Part shown: positions 22,971 through 30,537 of the stretch, piece by piece | Layout: each line of letters opens with the position of its first letter | Numbering within the stretch: position 1 is the first letter of the stretch | Assembly (NCBI GenBank): GCA_002336105.1 | Contig: DDEQ01000037.1 | Coordinates: forward strand, 64,824-105,238 | Direction of reading: 5' to 3' | Length of the DNA: 40,415 nt | From: Chthonomonas sp. UBA1950 | GTDB taxonomy: Bacteria; Armatimonadota; Fimbriimonadia; Fimbriimonadales; Fimbriimonadaceae | Notes under the pieces: generated by a model | Databases searched by the model: none | Told to the model about the DNA's origin: nothing | Seen by the model: the letters and a program-made list of their open reading frames with translations, nothing else | Position numbers and translations under genes: made by a program

Positions 22971-23822
22971 ATGAGTGTAGAAGGTTCTGGCGTTTTCAAG
23001 ATAGGCGGCGAGTTGCCGGTTTACCGACTCGGTTTCGGGGCGATGCGAATTACGGGGCCGGGAGTTTGGGGAGATCCCAAAGATCCGGCAGGGGCGAAAT
23101 CGCTGCTCAAACGAGTGGCCGAACTCGGGATTAACTTCATCGACACGGCAGACTCCTATGGTCCGGAGGTATCCGAAAACCTCATCGCCGAAGCATTGCA
23201 TCCATATCCAAATGGCCTTGTCGTAGCGACGAAGGCGGGGCTTACTCGGCACGGTCCGGACATTTGGAAGCCAGTTGGCCGACCGGAATATCTTCGGCAG
23301 TGTTTAGAATTAAGCCTTCGCCGACTAAAGGTTGATTCGATTGATCTGTACCAGCTTCACCGAATCGACTCGAAAGTGTCTCTTGAAGACCAGATTGGGG
23401 AGCTTGCCGCGATGCAAAAAGAAGGCAAGTTTAAGTATTTCGGCCTGTCAGAGGTTTCGGTGGAAGAGATTCAGGCCGTTCAAAAGCTCATCAAGGTCGA
23501 TACCGTTCAGAACCTTTATAACGTATCAAACCGGAAGTCAGAAGACGTTTTGAACTATTGTGAAGCCCAAAACATTGGGTTCATTCCCTGGTTCCCGGTA
23601 GCGTCAGGTGAGCTTGCAAGACCTGGTGGCCCGCTAGACCAGGCTGCAAAATCCAAAGGTTTGACCGTCGCTCAACTTGCTTTGGCTTGGTTACTCAAGC
23701 GTTCGCCAGTGATGCTACCGATTCCTGGGACCTCTTCAGTGGCTCATTTGGAAGAGAATGTTGGCGCTGCTAATGTGAATCTTTCGTTTGCAGAACTCGA
23801 TGAATTGGTTTCGAATCGCTGA
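22971..23822 (+). CDS. Aldo/keto reductase, last gene of the hydroxyproline operon
   Basis: A 283-residue NADPH-type aldo/keto reductase with the full barrel. The catalytic tetrad can be placed: D and Y in INFIDTADSYG, K in VVATKAGL and H in YQLHRID. The cofactor end reads LLKRSPVMLPIPGTSSVAHLEENVGAANV. It resembles YdbC/pyridoxal-reductase-like or sugar-acting AKR groups rather than a known hydroxyproline enzyme. It starts 3 bp after the dehydrogenase stop, so cotranscription is very likely. Possible jobs are reducing a reactive aldehyde intermediate or handling a sugar released from a hydroxyproline glycoside; neither is shown by sequence. Confidence 0.88.
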   Translation: MSVEGSGVFKIGGELPVYRLGFGAMRITGPGVWGDPKDPAGAKSLLKRVAELGINFIDTADSYGPEVSENLIAEALHPYPNGLVVATKAGLTRHGPDIWKPVGRPEYLRQCLELSLRRLKVDSIDLYQLHRIDSKVSLEDQIGELAAMQKEGKFKYFGLSEVSVEEIQAVQKLIKVDTVQNLYNVSNRKSEDVLNYCEAQNIGFIPWFPVASGELARPGGPLDQAAKSKGLTVAQLALAWLLKRSPVMLPIPGTSSVAHLEENVGAANVNLSFAELDELVSNR

Positions 23823-23847
23823 GAAACCTACAGAACGGATGAATCCC

Positions 23848-23856
23848 TGTTACAAT
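23848..23856 (+). promoter_or_regulatory. Candidate extended -10 promoter (TGT-TACAAT) for the CNNM gene
   Basis: TGTTACAAT at 23848-23856 matches an extended -10 element. It ends 9 nt before the ATG at 23866, so the transcript would have at most a few leader bases. It separates the CNNM gene from the operon ending at 23822. Confidence 0.5.
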
Positions 23857-23865
23857 TTCTAGTGA

Positions 23866-25173
23866 ATGGATAGCAGTGTGGGTCTACAGGTCGTCGTAGG
23901 CCTTGTCTTGGTACTAGCGAGCGCGTTTTTTGTCGCGGCGGAATATTCGCTCGTTAGTGCACGACGAAGCCGAATTGAGGCTCTCGCGAAACACGGAAAC
24001 AAACAGGCTAAACGCCTCGGCAAAGTGTTGGACGATGTTTCGCCTTACGTTGCTGGCACTCAAATTGGCATCACTTTGCTCAATATCGGAATTGGCTCGT
24101 TTACGGAGCCATTCATTTCCGAGATGCTCTCGAAGACGATGGGGCCGGTTCCGCCCTCGGTCAGAACCGCGATCAGTCTCTTGATCGTGACCTTTACGCT
24201 TGTCGTGATTGGTGAACTTTGTCCGAAATTCCTAACTCTTCGACATGCTGAAAAGGTCGCGCTTGCAACGTTTCAACCTGTCCAGTTTTTCGCTGCAATC
24301 TTCAAACCACTCATTTGGATGGCTCAGTCCACCGCGCGCCTGATTCTGAAGCCATTCGGCGTCGATATTTCTCTGCATGAATCGGATGCGATTCCAAAAG
24401 AAGAGTTGATGATGTTGGTCCAGTCGGGCGGTAACGAAGGCATTCTCGACAAGACCCATGCCGAGATGGTGACGAGAGCCCTTCGATTAGACGTTCTGGC
24501 GGCTCGTGACATCATGATTCACCGTTTGGATATCAAATGGTTGGATGTAACTCAGTCTCAGGCTGAGGTTCTTAAGAAGCTCAAGCAGATTCCTTTTAGT
24601 CGCTTACCGGTCTGCCGTGGCGATATTGATGATGTCGTTGGCATTGCGTACCTTCACGATATCGTCAAAACCCTAAATGAGCCTAACTTCTCGCTTGAGG
24701 CGGTCACACGTCCTATCGTTGCCATTCCAGAAAACCTGACGATGGAAAAGATCGTGCAGACGATGCGAGAAGAGAAGATCCAGATGCTCATCGTGATGGA
24801 TGAATACGGTGGAACGAGCGGACTGGTGACCCTCGAGGATGTTGTTGAGGAAGTATTTGGCGAACTAGAAGACAGAATCGAGAGCGAACGAGACGTCATC
24901 GAAGTCTTCCCGAATGGGAGAGTCTCGGCTCGCGCCGACGTTCGTTTTGATGAGCTAGTGGATCGTCTTCACCTTACAATCGATCCAGAGGATAATACAG
25001 ATACGCTCGCACAAACTTTGGTCGATACCCTTGAAAGGGTTCCGCGACCCGGCGATTCCGTGGATTTTGTTCTCGGGACGATGCGCGTCGAGAACATGGC
25101 GCGCCGAAGAATTACGCGTGTAAGTATGCAGATCAAGCCGGAATTCTTACCATCGGCAACAGAAGTAGATTAG
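23866..25173 (+). CDS. CNNM/CorC-type (hemolysin family) membrane protein with CBS domains
   Basis: A 435-residue inner-membrane protein of the DUF21-CBS-CorC_HlyC family, linked to Mg2+/Co2+ transport or efflux. Residues about 1-190 form the DUF21/CNNM transmembrane domain (LVLASAFFVAAEYSLVSARRSRIEALAKHGN; then a second and third hydrophobic block with IGELCPKFLTLRHAEKVAL). Two CBS motifs follow (MIHRLDIKWLDVTQSQAEVL... and VAIPENLTMEKIVQTMREEK...), with the strongly conserved MDEYGGTSGLVTLEDVVEEVFGEL. The C-terminal CorC_HlyC domain ends the protein. Length and domain order are standard. Despite the historical 'hemolysin' name there is no toxin character. It has its own promoter and converges on the gene at 25218. 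Confidence 0.93.
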   Translation: MDSSVGLQVVVGLVLVLASAFFVAAEYSLVSARRSRIEALAKHGNKQAKRLGKVLDDVSPYVAGTQIGITLLNIGIGSFTEPFISEMLSKTMGPVPPSVRTAISLLIVTFTLVVIGELCPKFLTLRHAEKVALATFQPVQFFAAIFKPLIWMAQSTARLILKPFGVDISLHESDAIPKEELMMLVQSGGNEGILDKTHAEMVTRALRLDVLAARDIMIHRLDIKWLDVTQSQAEVLKKLKQIPFSRLPVCRGDIDDVVGIAYLHDIVKTLNEPNFSLEAVTRPIVAIPENLTMEKIVQTMREEKIQMLIVMDEYGGTSGLVTLEDVVEEVFGELEDRIESERDVIEVFPNGRVSARADVRFDELVDRLHLTIDPEDNTDTLAQTLVDTLERVPRPGDSVDFVLGTMRVENMARRRITRVSMQIKPEFLPSATEVD

Positions 25174-25198
25174 GGACAGTCTCTTGCGAGACGGTCCC
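25173..25198. terminator. Bidirectional terminator hairpin between convergent genes
   Basis: GGGAC-A-GTCTC and GAGAC-G-GTCCC form a 10-bp stem with one A-G mismatch and a TTGC loop, beginning at the last base of the CNNM stop codon and lying before the convergent stop at 25218. Confidence 0.6.
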
Positions 25199-25217
25199 GG
25201 TTTGACTGGTGAGTGCC

Positions 25218-26504
25218 TTATTTGCTTTGCGGGGAGAAATGCGGGTTGAGGAAGTCGCCTTGTGAACCTGTGATGTTTCGCTCGGAACTCCCGTCTTTTT
25301 GGATTGTGTAGATCGCACGATGCCCACCGGGATCTCTGCGTGCAAAGCACAATAACTTCGCATTAGGATGCCAAGACGGCTCGTAGATTTCCCCTCGGGC
25401 GATGAGTGAACTTTGCTGGAAACTTCCGTCTGCGATAGGGGCGTTGATAAGCGCTCCGGGGACAAGACCTTCAGGCGTATATTTACCGACGATGATAGCT
25501 ACAGACTTTCCGTCAGGACTTATTGCAGGAGAACCAAACGAAGCGTCATTGTTTCCCTGCGCGACCATCATGTGCACTCGCTCTTTAGGTCCCGGCTTCA
25601 TAAAGCCAACACCATGTCGGAATGGCGTCGTGATTTTCCCATCCTTCTTGAAGCTCTCTGGAATTGGAGCCAGTGGTGGCCACTGAAAACCTTGTAGCGC
25701 AAAAACAATTGTTCCGTCTGTCGGGCTGATGTCGAAATCGACACGACTACCGGCGACGATAGGTTGAGGTGACGGCGCTTTTCCATCCTTAGTTGGAGTC
25801 ATGTCCTGAATGATCAGAACTTCACCCTCATCCTTGCGCATGACAGCTACGATGCATTTCTTTCCTGGTGTCCACCGGGCGATTCTGAAGCTGTTACCCA
25901 ATTGCCCGTAGATCGAGGAGAATTGGCTGTCAGTGCCAGACTCGTCTCCCGTTGTTTTTGCAATCTCTGCGCCTGCCGGGGGCAAAATCTGAGGGGTCGC
26001 TTGTTCCTTCGGGATTAGCTCAAGAACAGCGCCACCAGATACCAACAGAAGAGAGTTATTAGCATCCGGCGAACCGTCGTTGATAAAACTCGGAGCGCTT
26101 CGACTTCGTTTCCCAACGGTCCTGGATTCGGCGTCGTCTGATTCAGGACTCCATCGGAACACATGGAAGTTGTTTTCCTTTCTGTCGCTAACGAAGTAAA
26201 TGGAGTTTCCGTCTGGGCTCCAAACAGGGTCGCGATCTTGCACACCGGGTTTCCAAGAGGAAGTTGTCTTGAATGTTCCGTTGTGGATATCGACTAACTT
26301 CTGGCCATCGTTCTCAAGCTTAATCGCCAGGATATCGCCGTTCGTGTCCGCTGCCTTTCCGTGGTTCGGGTCCTTTGTGTAGTCCTGATACCATCGAAAT
26401 CCACCAAAGAGAGCAGCTAGCCCAAACGCTAAAACAGCAGTTCTAGTTAGCAGCTTCTGTACAGTTTTTGGCTGATGCGAGTTTTCTGGATTGGTGTCCG
26501 CCAT
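25218..26504 (-). CDS. Membrane-anchored TolB-like/PD40 beta-propeller protein
   Basis: A 428-residue protein with one N-terminal transmembrane anchor at about residues 22-40 (TAVLAFGLAALFGGFRWY), followed by a WD40-like/PD40 beta-propeller facing the periplasm. Repeats with the 'p.wSPDG..i.f' signature are visible: DRDPVWSPDGNSIYFVSDR near residue 90, FDISPTDGTIVFALQG, GSPAISPDGKSVAIIVGKY and YEPSWHPNAKLLCFARRDPGG near the C-terminus. Such propellers usually mediate protein-protein or ligand contacts; no catalytic domain is fused. It is the third gene of a minus-strand def-fmt-PD40 unit, 8 bp after fmt. No TolB/Pal partner genes are near, so it is unlikely to be the Tol-Pal TolB. Confidence 0.78.
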   Translation of the reverse strand: MADTNPENSHQPKTVQKLLTRTAVLAFGLAALFGGFRWYQDYTKDPNHGKAADTNGDILAIKLENDGQKLVDIHNGTFKTTSSWKPGVQDRDPVWSPDGNSIYFVSDRKENNFHVFRWSPESDDAESRTVGKRSRSAPSFINDGSPDANNSLLLVSGGAVLELIPKEQATPQILPPAGAEIAKTTGDESGTDSQFSSIYGQLGNSFRIARWTPGKKCIVAVMRKDEGEVLIIQDMTPTKDGKAPSPQPIVAGSRVDFDISPTDGTIVFALQGFQWPPLAPIPESFKKDGKITTPFRHGVGFMKPGPKERVHMMVAQGNNDASFGSPAISPDGKSVAIIVGKYTPEGLVPGALINAPIADGSFQQSSLIARGEIYEPSWHPNAKLLCFARRDPGGHRAIYTIQKDGSSERNITGSQGDFLNPHFSPQSK

Positions 26505-26512
26505 AAAATTCC

Positions 26513-27430
26513 TTATTCGCTTAAACGCATTCCGGGCTTAAGTCGTGCCCCGTTCGCAAAGTCTCTTCCTGACATTGCTTTCTTTCCTTCGGGTTTGATC
26601 TCAACTAAATCGATTGCTCCTTCAGAAAAAGCAACTGTCAAATTCGGTTTAACGGCAAGAATTGTGCCACTTTCTCCGCGCTCAGAGGTATTCAAATCGA
26701 GTTGAGAAAGTTTGATCGGTCCGTAAAGTGAGTTCAAAAACGCACCCGGACTGGGCGTAAATGCCCGAAATCGGTCATATTCCTGCTTCGCTGGTCGATC
26801 AAATATGAGTTCGGCCTCAGCCTTATCGATCTTTGGTGCTACGGTAGCTTCTTCGTTGACTTGTGGAATCGTTTGATAGTCACCTGCAACAATGCGCTCC
26901 ATCCAAGTCGATGCTAAGTCGGCGGCTATCAGCGCAAGTCGATCCTGAAGTATCCCGTAGGTTTCATCGGGGGCTATCGGCGTTGTGACGATCTCGATGA
27001 TATCGCCGGTATCCATCCCCTTATCCATCTGCATTAGAGTGATCCCAGTTTCTGTTTCACCGGCCTGAATGGCGCGTTGAATCGGAGCTGCGCCTCTGTA
27101 CTTTGGCAAGATCGAGCCGTGGAGGTTGATTCCGCCTCGTTTTGCACTATGGAGCACCTTCTGGGAAAGGATTTGTCCGTAGCTTGCCACCACAAGCGCG
27201 TCAGCTTCTAGGGCTTCCAACTTCTCCACAAACTCTGTTGCACGGGTTTTTTCTGGCGTTTCAACAGGAATCCCAAGTTCGAGGGCAAGAAGCTTTGCAG
27301 GCGAAGGCTGCATCTTCGATCCGCGACCAGCAGGGCGATCTGGCTGAGTGACGACGAGGCAAACATGAGGTGCCAAGGCTCGAAGAGCGGGCAACGCAAA
27401 GCTACCAGTGCCAAAGTAGACCAGTTTCAC
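26513..27430 (-). CDS. fmt: Methionyl-tRNA formyltransferase
   Basis: The 305-residue cytoplasmic enzyme formylates initiator Met-tRNA using 10-formyltetrahydrofolate. The N-terminal domain opens MKLVYFGTGSFALPALRAL, contains VVTQPDRPAGRG and the catalytic block GGINLHGSILPKYRGAAPIQ then RAIQAGETETGITLMQMDKG, including the Asn/His pair and the aspartate of MDTGDI. The smaller C-terminal tRNA-binding domain is present (FTPSPGAFLNSLYGPIKL to the end). The length is normal. It follows the deformylase gene by 5 bp, the standard def-fmt pairing in bacteria. Confidence 0.97.
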   Translation of the reverse strand: MKLVYFGTGSFALPALRALAPHVCLVVTQPDRPAGRGSKMQPSPAKLLALELGIPVETPEKTRATEFVEKLEALEADALVVASYGQILSQKVLHSAKRGGINLHGSILPKYRGAAPIQRAIQAGETETGITLMQMDKGMDTGDIIEIVTTPIAPDETYGILQDRLALIAADLASTWMERIVAGDYQTIPQVNEEATVAPKIDKAEAELIFDRPAKQEYDRFRAFTPSPGAFLNSLYGPIKLSQLDLNTSERGESGTILAVKPNLTVAFSEGAIDLVEIKPEGKKAMSGRDFANGARLKPGMRLSE

Positions 27431-27435
27431 TATCT

Positions 27436-27972
27436 CTACTCCTCGTCGGGGTGTCGCTTCTCTGGATCTAGCCAGTGAAGCGTCGCGACGTCGACCTTAT
27501 CAATGAAGAGAATTCCGTTAAGGTGGTCTATCTCGTGCTGGACAATAACGGCCGGTCGTCCCTCAAGTTCAAAGGTGAGTTCTCGTCCCTTCCGATCTGT
27601 GGCTTCGACCTCAACATATTGGGCCCGTTTCACATCGCCGTAGAGGCCCGGAATGCTCAGACATCCTTCTTCAGAAATCTGTTCTCCCTCCGCCTTTACG
27701 ATCTTCGGATTGATGAGAGCGGTTGGGCGAACGCCTTCAGGAGCAATGACGATGACACGTTGAAGAATTCCTAGCTGAGGCGCAGCGATACCGACGCCAT
27801 TTGCATCCCGCATGATGCGCATCATATCGTCGATCAGCAAATTTGTCTTTTTTGAGATTTTTACGATTGGCTCAGCAATTTGCCTTAGAACCGGCGCAGG
27901 AATCTTGACCACTGGGCGTTGCCAGTTGGTGACATACAAATGCTTATATTCGTCGGGGACGATAATCTCCAT
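27436..27972 (-). CDS. def: Peptide deformylase
   Basis: The 178-residue metalloenzyme removes the formyl group from nascent proteins. All three motifs are present: GVGIAAPQLG (residues 59-68), EEGCLSIPG (101-109; metal ligand C104) and QHEIDHLNG (145-153; ligands H146 and H150, catalytic E147). The N-terminus carries about 18 extra residues before the usual start of the fold (VVKIPAPVLR). It leads the def-fmt pair. A CATAAT box lies 11 nt before the ATG on the minus strand as a possible -10. Confidence 0.97.
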   Translation of the reverse strand: MEIIVPDEYKHLYVTNWQRPVVKIPAPVLRQIAEPIVKISKKTNLLIDDMMRIMRDANGVGIAAPQLGILQRVIVIAPEGVRPTALINPKIVKAEGEQISEEGCLSIPGLYGDVKRAQYVEVEATDRKGRELTFELEGRPAVIVQHEIDHLNGILFIDKVDVATLHWLDPEKRHPDEE

Positions 27973-28280
27973 TCTTGATACTGATTATGGCGCGTTTGTT
28001 AAATCCGGCTCTCACCATCGAATATTAGTTTATTTAGTCGATAGACAATATATTTTTCGGTTGGGGCTCAGGTTCGGGCACCCGTGTCGCCGCATTGTGG
28101 AATCATTCAAATCGAAGGACGAAACGAATAAGTTTCTTCACCGTGAAGTTTCGGCATAGCCTCCACCTCTGGTTGGGATTGGGTGCTTCTTTACGGATTA
28201 TTTGCAGGTTGGTCCGATAATGGGCGCTTGGGGTTTGTGGCTTTTCCCCGCACTTGGACCACCTGCCTTTTTCTGAATAA
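27973..28280. other. 308-bp gene-free region between def and the M48 gene
   Basis: No credible coding sequence is seen; an open frame on the plus strand across 27812-28159 overlaps def and has no family-like features. The region holds an AT-rich stretch (28025-28060), a GAAAC/GTTTC repeat near 28121-28136, and the large hairpin with a T-run at 28204-28273. A small RNA on the plus strand is possible (see findings). Confidence 0.4.
28204..28273 (+). terminator. Long-stem hairpin followed by a T-run, plus-strand polarity
   Basis: GCAGGT-T-GGTCC (28204-28215) pairs with GGACC-ACCTGC (28256-28266) with one bulged T; inside, GGGG (28230-28233) can pair with CCCC (28246-28249). The stem is followed by CTTTTTC, giving a U-tract only for plus-strand transcription. 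It sits 8 bp after the minus-strand stop at 28281, where it might also serve as a 3' structure, but the minus-strand side has no T-run. Confidence 0.5.
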
Positions 28281-29210
28281 CTAGTCTTGAGCGAAGATAA
28301 TTGTTTTACTTCGTCCCATCAATGAGTTGATTGCACGTAAACGAGCAGATAGACTCGGATGCGCTGATCCCTCATTGCTGGCGTCCGCAGGATCGACGAT
28401 ACAGAGTGGCGACGTGTAGATGCTCGTGATCGCAGACTGTCTATGGTTGGTCTTATAGAGTTTGATTAATGCGCTCATGAGAGCGTCAGAATTCCTTGTT
28501 ATTTCTACAGCCCTTGCATCCGCGAGAAACTCGCGTTGCCGCCCAACTGCAAGTTTTAAGGCGACTTCTGAGATCCAACCCAGACCAAAGAGACAGCCAA
28601 TAATGGTCAGCGCGACGAGGTAGATCCATATTGCTCCGAGCACAAACGGCAAGTCCCAAAGGCCGGCCAAGACATCGATAAGGGCGTTCCTAATTGCTGG
28701 CACGATTGCGAGTAGTGCCGTTACTAACGCAAAGTATCGCCCGTCGTTGTGCGCTAAGTGCGCTACTTCGTGGGCAAGAACGGCTTGAAGTTCCTCACGC
28801 TCAAGGGTTTGGACTAAACTCGTCGTGACTACGACGGTTCCTTCATCGGGGCTATTGCCAATCGCAAACGAATTTGGTTGCGGATCGTCGATGAGAAAGA
28901 GCGATGGAGACCTTATTCCTGCGGCATTCGAAACTTCCCCAAGGATATTTACTAGTTGTTGGTGTTTGATTCGATTTATTTGGACGGCACCGCTGATCTG
29001 TAAAATGTGGTCACTCCCTCGGCACCATCCTCCTGCCGCGCAGACACCGGCGACAACAAACCCGAATACGCCTCCGATCCAACAGTGCGTGCGACTGAAT
29101 GGCAAGATTAAGAGCATTCCTGTCGCTGAAATCAGCAGGAGCGACAGAAACAGAAAGGCGAACGAGGCAAGAGAATTCCTGCGCTGTAACTGTCGGATGG
29201 AGTATCTCAT
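28281..29210 (-). CDS. M48-family (HtpX-like) membrane zinc metalloprotease
   Basis: A 309-residue integral-membrane protease. Two N-terminal transmembrane helices (about residues 15-37 and 44-63) are followed by the catalytic domain with zinc ligands H147 and H151, and catalytic E148 (LAHEVAHL), and third ligand E227 (RQREFLADARAVEI). Two more hydrophobic helices lie between them (residues 160-180 and 187-212), as in HtpX, which puts the active site at the cytoplasmic membrane face. PNSFAIG..PDEGTVVVTTSL is also typical of the family. HtpX-like proteases degrade misfolded membrane proteins. The mRNA can form a hairpin that contains the start codon (29208-29226). Confidence 0.92.
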   Translation of the reverse strand: MRYSIRQLQRRNSLASFAFLFLSLLLISATGMLLILPFSRTHCWIGGVFGFVVAGVCAAGGWCRGSDHILQISGAVQINRIKHQQLVNILGEVSNAAGIRSPSLFLIDDPQPNSFAIGNSPDEGTVVVTTSLVQTLEREELQAVLAHEVAHLAHNDGRYFALVTALLAIVPAIRNALIDVLAGLWDLPFVLGAIWIYLVALTIIGCLFGLGWISEVALKLAVGRQREFLADARAVEITRNSDALMSALIKLYKTNHRQSAITSIYTSPLCIVDPADASNEGSAHPSLSARLRAINSLMGRSKTIIFAQD

Positions 29211-29226
29211 GGGTGCTCAACCCATG
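29208..29226 (-). promoter_or_regulatory. Hairpin enclosing the start codon of the M48 protease gene
   Basis: CATGGGT and ACCCATG are perfect 7-bp inverted repeats with a 5-nt spacer. On the minus-strand mRNA the ATG start codon (29210-29208) lies within the 3' arm, so the stem would hide it. This may modulate translation. Confidence 0.35.
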
Positions 29227-29254
29227 ATCACATCACATGGCGGAAGGTGAGGTC

Positions 29255-30508
29255 TTAGTTTTGTGAGACTGACCCAGACCAAAGCATCGAAATTGGGACA
29301 CCGAAGATGCCGTCGCCAAATGGCACGATCTCTTCTCCGAGATACAGAATAATGCCTCTTGAAAACTGATCTGGCGCAATCTCTCTGAGGTACCTCAAAC
29401 CGTCGGCGTCCGAAGGAACGAGTCCAGCCGAAGGATGGACATCGATTCCAACCAAAGCGCCCCCGCGTGCTTCCAAAACGAAGTCTACTTGTAAATGCTT
29501 AACGGTCCGCAGGTGATAAAGGGTCGGGCGTAGGTCGCTCGCTTGTGAGAGTTTGAGCAACTCAAGAGCGACAAGGTTCTCAACGAGTCGGCCAAACAAG
29601 AATTCGTTTCGATTTAGGTTCTTTGGCGTGACATTGACCAAATAGGACAGCAAGCCAGTATCCACCATATATGCTTTTGCTGTGCGAGTTAGCCTTGCAT
29701 CTGGATCGTTTGACCAAGCTGGCACCATTTGCAACAAGAAAACCGCCTTCAATAGGTCGATGTAGCGGTGAAGAGACGTATTGGGAATTCCGGTCTCTCT
29801 CGCAAGTCCGACCACATTGAGCGGGTCGCCAATTCGTGAAGCAATGAGGCTGAGCAATCTGGGTAGCTGCGTGAGGCCTTCAATATTTGCCAGGTCGCGA
29901 ACGTCTCGTTCAAGGATTGTTCGTAAGTAGTCGCTAAACCAGGCGTCACGTCGAGCTGAAGAAGAGCGACCAAACGGCTCGGGGTAGCCGCCAAGCGTAA
30001 TCCTATCGGCAAGCTTAGGTTCTGAGGTGGGGAGGCTGAATTCGAAATCGGGATCGAACAGATCGTCCACCGCCGTATTATTGACACCTTCGATCTCAGA
30101 TTGAGAGAACGGCAATAGGTCTACAACGGCCATTCGCCCGGCTAGAGAGTCGGCAACTTTTGGTAGGGCAAGAACATTGGCCGAACCCGTCAGCAAGAAT
30201 CTGCCCGGCTTGCGATCCCTATCAACTGCAGCTTTCATCGCCAAGAACAGGCCAGGTGCCCGCTGAATCTCATCAATAAGAATTGGTCCAGGGTTTGCGG
30301 CGATGAACCCGGCAGGATCGCGGCTCGCTAGGTCGAGAGGAATAGGATCGTCGAGGGTGATGTGCCGTATGTTGCCAGCTATTGCAGCGACCTCACGCGC
30401 AAGAGTGCTTTTCCCGGCTTGTCTTGGCCCGTGAACAAGCACGACAGGAGTATCAGCAAGGGCTTCGGTGACAAGTTGTTCTGCAGCCCGACGAATCATC
30501 AAGGACAC
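29255..30508 (-). CDS. AAA ATPase with C-terminal DUF4143
   Basis: A 417-residue protein of the AAA_14-DUF4143 family. Walker A is GPRQAGKST (residues 27-35), Walker B is GPILIDEIQRAP (about residues 74-85) and LLTGSANV (about 104-111) is the sensor-1-like segment. The C-terminal half is DUF4143, with its usual winged-helix and PD-(D/E)XK-nuclease-like parts (LTRTAKAYMVDTGLLSYL; HLRTVKHLQVDFVLEARGG; GIDVHPSAG). These genes are widespread, single and often horizontally moved; their function is unknown. The start is a GTG at 30508; an ATG at 30499 is an alternative, and neither has a good ribosome-binding site. It lies 29 bp after the rhomboid-like gene. Confidence 0.88.
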   Translation of the reverse strand: MSLMIRRAAEQLVTEALADTPVVLVHGPRQAGKSTLAREVAAIAGNIRHITLDDPIPLDLASRDPAGFIAANPGPILIDEIQRAPGLFLAMKAAVDRDRKPGRFLLTGSANVLALPKVADSLAGRMAVVDLLPFSQSEIEGVNNTAVDDLFDPDFEFSLPTSEPKLADRITLGGYPEPFGRSSSARRDAWFSDYLRTILERDVRDLANIEGLTQLPRLLSLIASRIGDPLNVVGLARETGIPNTSLHRYIDLLKAVFLLQMVPAWSNDPDARLTRTAKAYMVDTGLLSYLVNVTPKNLNRNEFLFGRLVENLVALELLKLSQASDLRPTLYHLRTVKHLQVDFVLEARGGALVGIDVHPSAGLVPSDADGLRYLREIAPDQFSRGIILYLGEEIVPFGDGIFGVPISMLWSGSVSQN

Positions 30509-30537
30509 TCTGACACAAGCGCCTGAACATGAGTCAA

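Noticed and set aside
23866..25173. Hemolysin/toxin, as the family's historical name suggests
   Set aside because: The DUF21-CBS-CorC_HlyC order is that of ion-transport-related CNNM proteins; nothing suggests a secreted toxin.
27812..28159. Open frame of 115 codons on the plus strand across the def 5' end
   Set aside because: It overlaps the conserved def gene, has no family-like motifs, no good start signals and shadow-type composition.
28150..28275. Possible SRP RNA, 6S RNA or tmRNA in the def/M48 gap
   Set aside because: The conserved cores (for example the SRP GGTCAGGTCCGGAAGG-type segment or the tmRNA TTC arm and CCA end) are not present; only an unassigned hairpin is supported.
29255..30508. 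Mobile element or defence-system ATPase
   Set aside because: AAA-DUF4143 genes are often mobile, but no transposase, integrase, terminal repeats, restriction gene or partner gene flanks it here.
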